A stretch of 64,000 nucleotides of DNA, from positions 1-64,000 of the forward strand of contig NZ_JACIEI010000018.1 in NCBI RefSeq assembly GCF_014196805.1, written 5' to 3'. Positions 37,761 through 46,724 of the stretch are shown here, piece by piece. Made by a program: the position numbers and the translations under genes. The notes under the pieces were generated by a model that saw only the letters and a list, made by a program, of their open reading frames with translations, searched no databases and had not been told where the DNA came from. The first letter of the stretch is position 1. Each line of letters starts with the position of its first letter. Source of the stretch: Sulfitobacter undariae (GTDB lineage Bacteria > Pseudomonadota > Alphaproteobacteria > Rhodobacterales > Rhodobacteraceae).

Positions 37761-37808
37761 TGATTGTATAACATTACGGTTTCAGTACGGGAAATGTAAT
37801 AACATGAC
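37761..37808. promoter_or_regulatory. Candidate Zur operators between znuA and zur
   Basis: Two similar AT-rich imperfect palindromes lie in the 56-base divergent gap: TGATTGTATAACATTACG (37761-37778) and AAATGTAATAACATGAC (37792-37808). They share the core TGTA(A)TAACAT, in keeping with the known alphaproteobacterial Zur box of GTTAT/ATAAC type. The second overlaps the zur start codon, suggesting autorepression. Confidence 0.6.
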
Positions 37809-38316
37809 AAGTAAATCTTCGGGTGCTTCAACCGATGGCCCTCTGGGCTTTGCACATCACGATCATACAGCTTGTGTGGTGGGTGGCTTGTCCGCGGCTG
37901 AAGCACGCTGCGCCGAGGAAGGGCTGCGGTTTACGCCTGTGCGCCGCAAGGTGCTGGAAATTTTGCTGCAAGAACACAGGGCCTTGGGGGCTTATGTTAT
38001 TCTCGATAAATTGCGCGATGACGGTTTCGGCTCGCAACCCCCCGTTGCTTACCGCGCACTTGATTTTCTGGTCACCCACGGGCTTGCGCATAAAATCGAA
38101 CGGCTCAATGCGTTTATCGCCTGCGCACATCCCGATGCGATCCACGCGCCTGCTTTTATGATTTGTCGCCTGTGTGATTCCGTCGCGGAAGCACAGTCTG
38201 AAATCACGCGCGGTGCTTTGGCATTTGCAGCAAAAGCCACCGGTTTCCAGATTGAGCGCACCGTGGTTGAGGCCGAGGGTGTCTGCCCCGCTTGTGTTGA
38301 AAAGGCCCCCGCATGA
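37804..38316 (+). CDS. zur: Zinc uptake regulator Zur (Fur family)
   Basis: The 170-residue Fur-family repressor has an unusual His-containing N-terminal tail (FAHHDHTACV). It then carries the winged helix (LRFTPVRRKVLEILLQ and QPPVAYRALDFLVTHGLAHK) and a dimerisation domain with structural zinc cysteines in ICRLC (C121, C124) and CPAC (C161, C164). It overlaps znuC by 4 bases, giving a zur-znuC-znuB operon divergent from znuA. Zinc-loaded Zur would repress both. Confidence 0.93.
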   Translation: MTSKSSGASTDGPLGFAHHDHTACVVGGLSAAEARCAEEGLRFTPVRRKVLEILLQEHRALGAYVILDKLRDDGFGSQPPVAYRALDFLVTHGLAHKIERLNAFIACAHPDAIHAPAFMICRLCDSVAEAQSEITRGALAFAAKATGFQIERTVVEAEGVCPACVEKAPA

Positions 38317-39077
38317 GCCTGATTGAAGTTCATAACCTCAGCATCCGCTACGGCGGCCACACTGTGCTGTCCAATGTATCCCTGCATGTGGATGCAGGGG
38401 AAATCGTTACAATCGTCGGGCCGAATGGTTCGGGTAAAACCAGCCTTTTGCGGGCGATCATTGGGGCTGTGAAGCCGTCAAAGGGGCGGGTCACACAGGG
38501 GGCTGATGTTAAATTGGGTTATGTGCCGCAAAAACTGCATATCGACCCGACATTGCCGATGAGCGTTGCGCGGTTTTTGGCGCTGCCAAATGGTGTGGCA
38601 CCTGCAGCAATAGATGCGGCATTGAAGCAAGCGGGTGTGCCTGATCTTGCCAAGGCACAGATGGCGCGCCTGTCGGGTGGGCAGTTCCAGCGGGTTTTGT
38701 TGGCACGTGCATTGATCGGCAAGCCGCAAATATTGCTGCTCGATGAGGCAACGCAGGGGCTTGATCAACCCGGTTCTGCCGCGTTTTACCAGCAAATCGA
38801 TACAGTGCGTCGCCAGACGGGCTGCGCCGTTTTGATGATCAGCCACGAATTGCACGTGGTGATGAGCGCCTCGGATCGGGTGATCTGTCTGAACGGTCAT
38901 GTCTGTTGCGAAGGCACGCCCGAGGTCGTGGCCTCCGCGCCAGAGTATCGCGCATTATTCGGTTCTGGCACACTGGGCGCGTTGGCTCTTTATCGCCACG
39001 ATCACGACCATGACCACGATCACAATCATGATGCGCTGGGCGCATGCTCCCACTCCCCCACAGAGGCTGTCGAATAA
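38313..39077 (+). CDS. znuC: Zinc ABC transporter ATPase ZnuC
   Basis: The 254-residue ATPase has Walker A GPNGSGKTS, signature LSGGQFQRVLLARAL, Walker B ILLLDEATQGLD and switch ISHELHVV. The C-terminus carries a repetitive His-Asp tail (YRHDHDHDHDHNHDALGA), encoded by near-repeats of a CAYGAY hexamer at 38995-39032, probably a zinc-binding tail. It overlaps zur by 4 bases and znuB by 1 base. Confidence 0.93.
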   Translation: MSLIEVHNLSIRYGGHTVLSNVSLHVDAGEIVTIVGPNGSGKTSLLRAIIGAVKPSKGRVTQGADVKLGYVPQKLHIDPTLPMSVARFLALPNGVAPAAIDAALKQAGVPDLAKAQMARLSGGQFQRVLLARALIGKPQILLLDEATQGLDQPGSAAFYQQIDTVRRQTGCAVLMISHELHVVMSASDRVICLNGHVCCEGTPEVVASAPEYRALFGSGTLGALALYRHDHDHDHDHNHDALGACSHSPTEAVE

Positions 39078-39874
39078 TGCTGGACGATTTTATGGTGCGT
39101 GCCACGCTTGCTGGTGTTGGCGTGGCGTTTGCAGCGGCCCCTTTGGGGTGCTTTGTTGTTTGGCGGCGCATGGCCTATTTTGGCGACGCCACGGCGCATG
39201 CTTCGATTTTGGGCATCGCCCTGTCGCTGGCCTTGTCGATCTCGGTTTTTGCGGGGACGATGCTTGTTGCGTTGATCATGGCGCTCACGGTGAACATGCT
39301 CACGGGACGTGGCTATGCCATGGACACGCTTTTGGGCGTAATGGCGCATTCGGCGCTGGCTTTTGGGCTGGTGGCGGTGTCGTTCCTGTCGGGTATTCGC
39401 ATTGATCTTATGGCGTATCTATTTGGTGACATTCTGGCTGTGTCGCGCGTTGATCTGTCAGTGATCTGGGGCGGAGCGGCGCTTGTTGTGGCGCTGATTG
39501 GGTGGCGCTGGTCGGATTTATTAACTGCAACGCTGAACGAGGATCTGGCCTATGCCAGCGGGATTAACCCCAAGCGCGAGCAACTTGTCCTGACGCTGGC
39601 GCTGGCCATTACTGTCGCTGTTGCGATCAAAGTTGTCGGCGTTTTGCTGATCGCTGCGATGCTGATTATTCCTGCCGCCGCTGCAAGACCGCTGAGCCGT
39701 ACACCCGAAGGCATGGCCATGGTTGCGGCAGGTATTGGCAGTGTCTCGGCTTTGGTCGGGTTGCGGGCTGCTTATGTGTTGGATACTCCTGCGGGGCCGT
39801 CAATTGTCTGTGTCGCGGCCCTGATCTTTGCCGCGCTTAGCATCGTTGGGAGCCTGCGCTCCTCAAGCCAGTAA
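39077..39874 (+). CDS. znuB: Zinc ABC transporter permease ZnuB
   Basis: The 265-residue ABC-3 family membrane protein has eight or so hydrophobic helices, the RRMAYFGDATAHASILGIAL loop typical of ZnuB/MntB permeases and AMLIIPAAAARPL near the ATPase-contact region. The start at 39077 shares its A with the znuC stop codon (TAATG), implying coupled translation. Confidence 0.93.
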   Translation: MLDDFMVRATLAGVGVAFAAAPLGCFVVWRRMAYFGDATAHASILGIALSLALSISVFAGTMLVALIMALTVNMLTGRGYAMDTLLGVMAHSALAFGLVAVSFLSGIRIDLMAYLFGDILAVSRVDLSVIWGGAALVVALIGWRWSDLLTATLNEDLAYASGINPKREQLVLTLALAITVAVAIKVVGVLLIAAMLIIPAAAARPLSRTPEGMAMVAAGIGSVSALVGLRAAYVLDTPAGPSIVCVAALIFAALSIVGSLRSSSQ

Positions 39875-40013
39875 CATTAGTCGCGCAGGGTATAACAAGA
39901 CTGTGTTTCGTAATTTCCCAAATTCTATGGTTGGGTGCTGTGTGCCGCTTCCGCAATGTAATCGGGATAGGGGCGTCACACCGTAATCCATAGAATAGAA
40001 GGCTGGCGCAGTC

Positions 40014-40436
40014 ATGCACGACAAGAAGATATCGCTCTCCCTCCTGATACTCCGCCTCAGTATAGGTGCTTTTTTCGGGGTGTGGAGCTCGCTTAAATTC
40101 TATCGCCCTGAATGGTTTGAAAACGTTTTTAAAAACGCTTACGGTCTTGAATTCGTCACGAGTCACATGGGGACGGCGGTGGGCATCGTCCAAGTGGTGA
40201 TCGTTGTGGCCTTTGTTCTCGGATTTATGCGCAGCCTGAGCTATGCAGTATTGGCTTTGATGCAGGCCGCCGGTGTGTTGGCATCAATTCCGAACCTCAT
40301 CAATTTTACTCAATACCCCAATAACTTGATGTGGGCCGCAGTTCCCGCCTTGGGAGCGGCGATTGCGCTGTTCTTACTGCGTGAGTATGACACCTATACA
40401 ATCGACGGATGGCGCAAAGCACGTGTAAAGGCGTAA
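40014..40436 (+). CDS. DoxX-like membrane protein
   Basis: The 140-residue protein has four hydrophobic helices. An N-terminal LRLSIGAFFGVWSSLKFYRP, then FENVFKNAYG, matches DoxX/SURF4-like small quinone- or redox-linked membrane proteins. The exact role is unknown for this group. It is a single gene between znuB and the TRAP locus; a Zur link is not supported by any visible box. Confidence 0.7.
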   Translation: MHDKKISLSLLILRLSIGAFFGVWSSLKFYRPEWFENVFKNAYGLEFVTSHMGTAVGIVQVVIVVAFVLGFMRSLSYAVLALMQAAGVLASIPNLINFTQYPNNLMWAAVPALGAAIALFLLREYDTYTIDGWRKARVKA

Positions 40437-40737
40437 ATACTGCCGCTAGCAGAGCACTAGATTTGCTTGGCCGAACTGCGCAGCATTGTTTCGCCGAATC
40501 CCTGCAGTGGTAGATTCGACTGATGTTTCTTCACATGATATGCGGCTTACACTGTGATGCCTCGCCGTTTGGAAGCGGTGAGATGGGTTCAGCATTGCTC
40601 TTGGCGAGCTTTCACGAACTAAATTGATGATTTTAGTGTAAACTTATGTATTTCACCTGCGTCTATGTTTATGCTTTTTTGAGTTCTGGAGGAAACACAG
40701 AACGTAATGGGCTTGATGCCCTTAAGGGAGACTTTTT
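40437..40737 (+). promoter_or_regulatory. Leader region of the TAXI-TRAP operon
   Basis: This gap of about 300 bases has two small hairpins just before the TAXI gene: GTTCTG/CAGAAC (40683-40703) and GGGC/GCCC (40709-40721). A strong AAGGGAG follows seven bases before the ATG. Nothing else recognisable. Confidence 0.4.
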
Positions 40738-41724
40738 ATGTTACATCACTTGAACACCAAATTTGTTGGCTTGCTCGGTGCTACGACGCTGGTCGCAATG
40801 AGCTTTGCTACGCCGTCGGTGGCGCAGACACAATTGTCAATCGCAACAGGCGGCACAGGCGGGACCTATTATCCTGTTGGCGGTGGCTTGGCTGAAGTTG
40901 TGAACAAACACATCGAGGGCTATTCCGCGACTGCAGAAGTAACAGGCGCATCCGTCGAGAACATGGGTTTGATCGCGACGGGCGATGCGGATCTTGCGAT
41001 TGCTTTGGCGGATACTGTTGCACAGGCATATACTGGGACAGGCAAATTTGAGGGCCAGCAACTGTCGATGGTTCGTGGTCTGACGTCGCTTTATGCCAAC
41101 ATGGTGCACATCGTGGCGCTTGAAAGCAGCGGCATTACATCGCTGGCAGATATCAAAGGTAAACGCGTCTCTGTTGGGGCACCTGGTTCAGGCACTGAGG
41201 TGAATACGCAAGCAATCCTTGAGGCAAATGGTATCTCTTATGATGATATCGACGAGCAGCGGCTCAACTTTAACGAGACGGCTGATGCGCTTGCGAATGG
41301 CGATATTGACGTTGGTTTTTGGTCCGTTGGCGCACCTACGTCCTCCATTCTGAACCTTGCGACTACTCAAGATATTGTCGTCATTTCGTTGACCGAAGCG
41401 GAGTTGACAGCAGCGATGGAAGCCAATGCGACCTTTGCTAAAACGACACTTCCAGGCAACAGCTATAATGGTGTGACCGCAGATGTCACCGTATTGGGTA
41501 TTCCAAACGTTCTGACCGTGTCTTCCGAGATGTCTGACGATCTGGCGTATTCGCTGACAAAAACAATCTTTGAGAACATCAAAGAATTGCAGGCCATTCA
41601 TCCTGCGACGAATGAGACAACTGTCGAATTCACACTCTCCGCGACACCAATCCCGCTGCATGCGGGTGCGCTTCGTTATTACGACGAAATCGGTGCCGAA
41701 GTACCGGACGATCTACGCGAGTGA
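40738..41724 (+). CDS. TAXI-family TRAP transporter solute-binding protein
   Basis: The 328-residue exported protein has a signal peptide ending near ATPSVAQT. The family motif SIATGGTGGTYYPVGGGLAE follows, with TGASVENMGLIATGDADLAI and RVSVGAPGSGTEVNTQAIL. TAXI proteins bind small carboxylates such as glutamate or oxoglutarate, but the ligand is not readable here. It is the first gene of a three-gene TRAP operon and overlaps the next gene by 4 bases (GTGA). Confidence 0.93.
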   Translation: MLHHLNTKFVGLLGATTLVAMSFATPSVAQTQLSIATGGTGGTYYPVGGGLAEVVNKHIEGYSATAEVTGASVENMGLIATGDADLAIALADTVAQAYTGTGKFEGQQLSMVRGLTSLYANMVHIVALESSGITSLADIKGKRVSVGAPGSGTEVNTQAILEANGISYDDIDEQRLNFNETADALANGDIDVGFWSVGAPTSSILNLATTQDIVVISLTEAELTAAMEANATFAKTTLPGNSYNGVTADVTVLGIPNVLTVSSEMSDDLAYSLTKTIFENIKELQAIHPATNETTVEFTLSATPIPLHAGALRYYDEIGAEVPDDLRE

Positions 41725-42191
41725 GACGACTAGTGAGGGGAGGGCTTCTGGCCCTCCTTTTCGCGCTTTGCGCGGGAATGAGCCAAGCTGACCAACTGGT
41801 TGCCAGCCGTGAAGACGGGAGCGAGATCACCCGCCTGTCAGTGCCGCAAGGCACCGGATGGTGTGTTTTGTGGCGTCATTCTGTCAAAGGTTTTGAGGTT
41901 TCGGATTGCTACGAAAACCGGGCAGGGCATATGGTTTTGGTGAAGTCGCATCTCCCTGATTTTGCCGCAGGGCTAGGGCATATCCCCGGTCGAGGCCGTC
42001 AGGTTTCGGATGGACAGGGCGGTTATTTTATTCTCGACATCGACGAGCCCGTTCCGGGGGATGCCTATGTGTTGCGTCCGGGATTGGGCCCCGTTGATCA
42101 TCGCCTGCAAGTGGGGGATACGGTTGTATCGCTCTCTGCCGTGGCACCCCGCGAACGTGTGCGGATCGCACTGATAAGGAATACCGAATAA
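41721..42191 (+). CDS. DUF1850 protein of TAXI-TRAP systems
   Basis: The 156-residue protein has a signal peptide (LLALLFALCAGMSQA) and the DUF1850 pattern: WCVLWRHSVKGFEVSDCYEN, then FAAGLGHIPGRGR. DUF1850 genes occur almost only between TAXI binding-protein genes and fused TRAP permease genes, as here, and are thought to assist the transporter. The start is GTG inside the stop of the TAXI gene, and the end shares one base with the permease start. Confidence 0.85.
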   Translation: MRRLVRGGLLALLFALCAGMSQADQLVASREDGSEITRLSVPQGTGWCVLWRHSVKGFEVSDCYENRAGHMVLVKSHLPDFAAGLGHIPGRGRQVSDGQGGYFILDIDEPVPGDAYVLRPGLGPVDHRLQVGDTVVSLSAVAPRERVRIALIRNTE

Positions 42192-44170
42192 TGGTAACTG
42201 ACACTGAACTTCCCTCAAATGAGGCGCAGCAGCCATGGATTGTGCTGCGCGCAATTGCGGTCATCGGCATCGCGCTATCGCTGTTCCAGCTTTACGCGGC
42301 CGGAGTGCAACCCTTGGGGCTGTTTTTCCAGCGTCCCATTCATCTGGGGTTCATTCTTGTTCTGTGTTTTTTGATCTATCCGGTTTTTGGCCCGAACAAG
42401 CGGCGCGGAGTGTTTGGCTGGCTTATTGATGGTGCTTTGATCATTTGTGGTATTCTTGCTGGTGCATGGGTGCCGATGAACATCGATATCATCGCCAATC
42501 AGATTTTCCCGCGCAACATCGACGTTTTTATGGGTGTCCTGACGATTCTTGTCGTTTTGGAAGGCGCACGGCGGGCCGTGGGCCTTGGCATGACGCTTAT
42601 CGGTGCATTTTTTATTGCTTATGCTTTTGCAGGCGGTCGAGGAGAATTGCCGTTCCTTGCGGATTGGATGCCCGGTATTATGAACCACCGTGGGTATACG
42701 CTTGAGCGGGTGGCCAGCCAGATGACACTGGGGGCTGAAGGCATTTTTGGCATCCCGCTGGGTGTGGCTGCAACTTTTGTGTTTATTTTTGTGCTCTTTG
42801 GCGCCTTCCTTGAGGCGACGGGCGCGGGCAAGTTCTTTATCGATCTGGCCTATGCGGCCACGGGTCGGCAGCGGGGCGGCCCTGCTAAAGCGGCAGTTAT
42901 TGCAAGCGCGGGCATGGGCTCGATCTCGGGATCGGCCATCGCCAACGTGGTCACAACAGGTGCGTTCACCATTCCGCTGATGAAAAAGCTGGGTTACCGC
43001 CCCGCACAAGCTGGTGGTATTGAGGCTGCGGCCTCAACGGGGGGGCAGATTATGCCGCCACTGATGGGGGCAGGCGCCTTCTTGATGAGCGAGTTCACCC
43101 GCGTCCCCTATGTACAAATCGTCCTTGTCTCGATTTTTCCGGCTGTGCTGTATTTCGGGACTGTATATCTGTTGGTTCATATCGCTGCCGTAAAACAGGG
43201 TATGAAGGGGCTAGAGATAAAAGACCTGCCCAATGTGCGGGATGTGCTGGCCGAAGGTTGGCATTTCCTTCTGCCGTTGGTGGCGCTGATTGTCTTGCTT
43301 GTGGCTGGCTATTCACCGATGCGCGTGGGCTTTTACGCCATCTTGTCAATCCTCGCGGCGGCTTCGGCACGGGCGTTGTGGCGCTTTGCGACGACGGGCC
43401 CTACCGCAGATAAATTTGCAGCCATGTGTAAAAGCGGGATCAAAATCGTCCTCAATTCACTTGAGTTGGGCGCGCGCAACGCCGTTGCGGTTTCCATGGC
43501 CTGCGCCGTTGCGGGTATCGTGGTTGGCGTGGTTGGCTTGACAGGGCTTGGGCTCAAGTTCTCGGCAATGATGATCGCGTTTTCAGGTGGCAATATCGTG
43601 CTGGCATTGATCCTCGTGTTGCTGGCCAGCCTGATCCTTGGAATGGGATTACCTGTTACCGCGGCCTATATCGTTTTGATCATCCTTGTGGGTCCAGCCT
43701 TGACCGAGCAGTTTGGCGTGCCTGTATTGATAGCGCATTTGGTTGTGTTCTGGTACTCTCAAGACAGCAACGTGACGCCCCCTGTTGCGCTTGCGGGTTT
43801 TGCAGGTGCGGCGATCGCAGGATCAAAGCCGATGGAGACCAGTTTTCAGGCATGGAAATACGCAAAAGGCCTGTATCTGATCCCGCTGTTTATGGTTTTC
43901 AACGAAGAGATCATCATGGGCGGGCCGATCCCGATTGTCCTGTGGAGCGGGGCCATTGCCATTCTGGGGCTGGTGGCCTTTGCCGCTGCGTTGGAGGGCT
44001 TTTTATGGGCACCAATGCCGATCTGGATGCGGGTTCTTTTGGTGCCGGGTGTCATCTGCTTGTTCTGGCCAGACTTTACTGTCGAAGTTGTGGGAACCGT
44101 GTTGATCGGCGTGTTGCTGACGTTGAACTGGTTGCAGTCGCGTGACCAAAGCAAACTTCAACAAAGCTGA
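42191..44170 (+). CDS. TRAP transporter fused permease (DctQM-type)
   Basis: The 659-residue membrane protein joins an N-terminal four-helix small-subunit-like part with a large DctM-like part, the '4TM/12TM fusion' of TAXI systems. Conserved loops include GSISGSAIANVVTTGAFTIP, ASTGGQIMPPLMGAGAFLM and ILGMGLPVTAAYIVL. It couples solute uptake to an ion gradient. An intrinsic terminator follows. Confidence 0.92.
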   Translation: MVTDTELPSNEAQQPWIVLRAIAVIGIALSLFQLYAAGVQPLGLFFQRPIHLGFILVLCFLIYPVFGPNKRRGVFGWLIDGALIICGILAGAWVPMNIDIIANQIFPRNIDVFMGVLTILVVLEGARRAVGLGMTLIGAFFIAYAFAGGRGELPFLADWMPGIMNHRGYTLERVASQMTLGAEGIFGIPLGVAATFVFIFVLFGAFLEATGAGKFFIDLAYAATGRQRGGPAKAAVIASAGMGSISGSAIANVVTTGAFTIPLMKKLGYRPAQAGGIEAAASTGGQIMPPLMGAGAFLMSEFTRVPYVQIVLVSIFPAVLYFGTVYLLVHIAAVKQGMKGLEIKDLPNVRDVLAEGWHFLLPLVALIVLLVAGYSPMRVGFYAILSILAAASARALWRFATTGPTADKFAAMCKSGIKIVLNSLELGARNAVAVSMACAVAGIVVGVVGLTGLGLKFSAMMIAFSGGNIVLALILVLLASLILGMGLPVTAAYIVLIILVGPALTEQFGVPVLIAHLVVFWYSQDSNVTPPVALAGFAGAAIAGSKPMETSFQAWKYAKGLYLIPLFMVFNEEIIMGGPIPIVLWSGAIAILGLVAFAAALEGFLWAPMPIWMRVLLVPGVICLFWPDFTVEVVGTVLIGVLLTLNWLQSRDQSKLQQS

Positions 44171-44197
44171 GGCGACGACGGGCTTTGAAGTAGCAAT

Positions 44198-44231
44198 GGG
44201 GCGGCGGTTGGAAACAACCCCGCCCTTTTTT
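44198..44231 (+). terminator. Rho-independent terminator of the TAXI-TRAP operon
   Basis: GGGGCGG and TTG pair with CAA and CCCCGCCC around a GAAA loop (44198-44225), directly followed by TTTTTT. It begins 28 bases after the permease stop. Confidence 0.85.
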
Positions 44232-44541
44232 GATTGCGAGGCTGACGGCAGCAACGGGTGGCGTCACCGCGTATATACAAAGGCCCTGCCGCCCATGTCG
44301 CACTGGAAGTTTTGAAGGGAGCGTGAAAATTCGGTGCGATAGTTAAGGCAGATCAAGCTGGATAGACAAACCTCAAAATCCTCTCGCGGACCAAATTCAA
44401 TATTCTTGACCGGTTTCACTACCTGTGCCAGCGTTAAAGAAACGAGGTCCCGCTTGTTTTTGAGATGCCTACGCTCCAAATGCAGTGTCTCGCGATTTAA
44501 ACAGGCCCACTTGTTTACCTTATTATCTGGAGGACCACGCT
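44232..44541 (+). promoter_or_regulatory. Upstream region of the amidohydrolase gene
   Basis: This gap of about 310 bases lies after the TRAP terminator. It ends in a strong TGGAGGA (44528-44534) seven bases before the TTG start at 44542. No operator or ORF was recognised. Confidence 0.4.
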
Positions 44542-45585
44542 TTGACATCCGATACCTCGCCTATGCCTTCCCCCATATTGCCCGCCGCAGATCCAAAATG
44601 GCTTTCATTACATAGTGAAGAAATCTTGGAGCCTGACCTGCAAATAGTGGATGCACATCACCACTTGTGGGACCTCCCACGATTGCCACGATACCTTCAG
44701 GATGAGCTGGCGGCTGATCTGTGTGCTGGCCACAATGTGATTGCGACAGTTTACATGGAATGTACTGAGGCCTATCGAAAAGACGGCCCCGAAAGGTTGC
44801 GATCTCTTGGCGAAACAGAATTTGTGGCTGATTTCGCGCGTGCAGCAGCAAATGGACCCGCCTCAAAAAAGGGTGTTTGCAAAGGCATAGTGGGTAGAGC
44901 CGATCTGATGGAAGGGGCCAGTGTCGAAGAGGTGTTATTGATGCACCAAGAGGTGGGCCAAGGACTATGGCGTGGCATTCGGCAGTCAACCGTCCATGAC
45001 ATAACGGGTACAGTGCGCACCACTGCACGCACCCCACCAGCGGGTGTTTTACTGGAGCCAAAGTTTCGCGAAGGCTTTGAGCGCCTAGTCGCTCTCGGTA
45101 TGTCGTTTGACAGTTGGATTTACCACACTCAGCTTAAGGAACTCACAAGCCTTGCCAGAGAATTTCCAGACGCGAATATCATCCTTGATCATGTAGGGGG
45201 GGTCATCGGCTCAGGAGCATATGAGGGCAAGAGAGACGAGGTTTTTGCCGGTTGGAAAGCAGACATTTATGAGCTTGCTGCGTCCACGAATGTGTCCTGT
45301 AAGCTTGGCGGTTTGGGAATGAAACTAGGTGGTTTCGGTTTTGAGACGCGAGAAAGGCCGCCAACCTCAGAGGAACTTGCCAAGGCGTGGCGCCCGTATA
45401 TCGAAACCTGCATTGATGCCTTTGGCCCGTCACGCTGCATGTTTGAGAGTAATTTTCCGGTAGACATGGTGACTTGCACTTATCCCGTGTTGTGGAACGC
45501 ATTTAAGCGGATCGCTTCGGGGTATAGCGCGGATGAAAAAAGGATGCTTTTTGCAGGAACTGCGCAACGCGTCTACTCTGTCTAA
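44542..45585 (+). CDS. Amidohydrolase 2-family metal-dependent hydrolase
   Basis: The roughly 347-residue TIM-barrel hydrolase has the metal motif VDAHHHLWDLP near the N-terminus, RQSTVHD in the middle, IILDHVGGVIG on a later strand, and ESNFPVDM with the late acidic ligand. Members hydrolyse lactones (for example muconolactones or sugar lactones) or decarboxylate aromatic acids. The start is likely TTG at 44542, as TGGAGGA lies seven bases upstream; the ATG at 44563 has no such site. The TRAP transporter upstream ends in a terminator, so co-function is only possible. Confidence 0.83.
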   Translation: MTSDTSPMPSPILPAADPKWLSLHSEEILEPDLQIVDAHHHLWDLPRLPRYLQDELAADLCAGHNVIATVYMECTEAYRKDGPERLRSLGETEFVADFARAAANGPASKKGVCKGIVGRADLMEGASVEEVLLMHQEVGQGLWRGIRQSTVHDITGTVRTTARTPPAGVLLEPKFREGFERLVALGMSFDSWIYHTQLKELTSLAREFPDANIILDHVGGVIGSGAYEGKRDEVFAGWKADIYELAASTNVSCKLGGLGMKLGGFGFETRERPPTSEELAKAWRPYIETCIDAFGPSRCMFESNFPVDMVTCTYPVLWNAFKRIASGYSADEKRMLFAGTAQRVYSV

Positions 45586-45902
45586 TGTCCACGCGTTCTT
45601 AAAGTGTTCACCGAATAACGTATGGTGCCGATGTAGCGCATTTTCCAAGCCTTTCTGGTGGTTGCATATCATCAGGAAACGGAAATGGCTGAGTAGACCC
45701 GCCTGAAGAAAGTCACTCGGGCCTGTCAATGTCATGGCAAACACTGCTTGCGTGAGATCGGGATGGAACCGTCATAAGACCATCCAAAATCCCATCAAAA
45801 TCAATTCGGATTTCTGGCACGTTCTGAAAATGGTGACCTTGTTGAATGTTATCTCATCAGGCATGGTTTGAAAACGATTGGTGCATTTGCGTGGAGCTGA
45901 CT
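45586..45902. other. Intergenic region, nothing recognised
   Basis: About 317 bases between the amidohydrolase and the YczE-type gene. Small ORFs on the minus strand have no ribosome site or family likeness. The right end carries a GTGGAG that could serve the downstream gene. Confidence 0.3.
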
Positions 45903-46559
45903 TTGAGTTTTTTTTCGATCACATCAGTTCCAAAGCTGGGATGGAGTTCGCCCAAAGCGTTCACCCTGAAGCCACCTTTGAAATCTGTCGTATTCCTAGT
46001 CATTGGATTGGTGATATTTGGCCTTGGCGAAGCATTGCTTATCACAGCGGGCGTTGGGGTTAGCCCTTGGACCGTTTTCGCGGAAGGCGTGACCTATTTA
46101 ACAGGGTGGAGCCTTGGCTTTGCGACCTTTGTTATCAGTGTAATGGTTTTGGTCTTGTGGATTCCCCTCAGGCGGGTGCCGGGTATTGGAACCATTCTTA
46201 ATGCGGTCATTATCGCCTTGGTACTGGAATTCATACTGCCCTTGTTACCGACATTCGAGAGCTATATCGCGAATGTCATTTTGGCGATGGTCGGGGTTTT
46301 GGTCACGGGGTTTGGAGGTGCGATATATCTGATCGCGAACTTAGGACCGGGCCCCAGAGATGGTCTCATGACGGGGCTTCAATCTGTCACAAACCTTCCC
46401 ATAGCTGTGGTGCGCACGTTTCTTGAGGTCACGGTTGTTTTAATCGGTTGGATGTTGGGTGGTACGCTTGGCTTAGGCACGGTTTTCTTTGCCTTGGGGA
46501 TTGGACCAGCCGTCGCAATCGGGATGCAAGCCATACAATATTGCAGCGCCAAGCACTGA
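45903..46559 (+). CDS. YczE/YyaS-type membrane protein
   Basis: The roughly 218-residue protein has five hydrophobic helices. FGLGEALLITAGVGVSPWTV and ANLGPGPRDGLMTGLQ are hallmark YczE (DUF161-related) motifs. In Bacillus a homologue aids non-ribosomal peptide synthesis, but the general role is unknown. Start choice is uncertain. TTG at 45903 has GGAG upstream and gives the usual family N-terminus (LSFFSITSVPKLGW). An ATG at 45846 would add 19 residues. Confidence 0.75.
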   Translation: MSFFSITSVPKLGWSSPKAFTLKPPLKSVVFLVIGLVIFGLGEALLITAGVGVSPWTVFAEGVTYLTGWSLGFATFVISVMVLVLWIPLRRVPGIGTILNAVIIALVLEFILPLLPTFESYIANVILAMVGVLVTGFGGAIYLIANLGPGPRDGLMTGLQSVTNLPIAVVRTFLEVTVVLIGWMLGGTLGLGTVFFALGIGPAVAIGMQAIQYCSAKH

Positions 46560-46724
46560 TATCACTGGGGCTATAGGTAGGTTGTCGTGGTCCCTGCGTT
46601 GATCAATTTGATCCGCCTAAACTGCTGGACGTGTCTCAAGAGTGTCAGGTGAATAACATCCCATTTCGCGTTGGCCCGTCTGAACAAGACTTGTTTATGT
46701 GGGCTTCATTTGCAAAATGCCCCT

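Noticed and set aside
36764..37906. ZnuA reading of 380 residues from 37906
   Set aside because: The extra 53 residues run through the divergent promoter and the zur start; the signal peptide begins at 37747.
45430..45744. Minus-strand ORF of 104 codons after the amidohydrolase gene, possibly a transposase fragment
   Set aside because: No recognisable transposase motif, no inverted ends and no ribosome site; partly antisense to the amidohydrolase gene.
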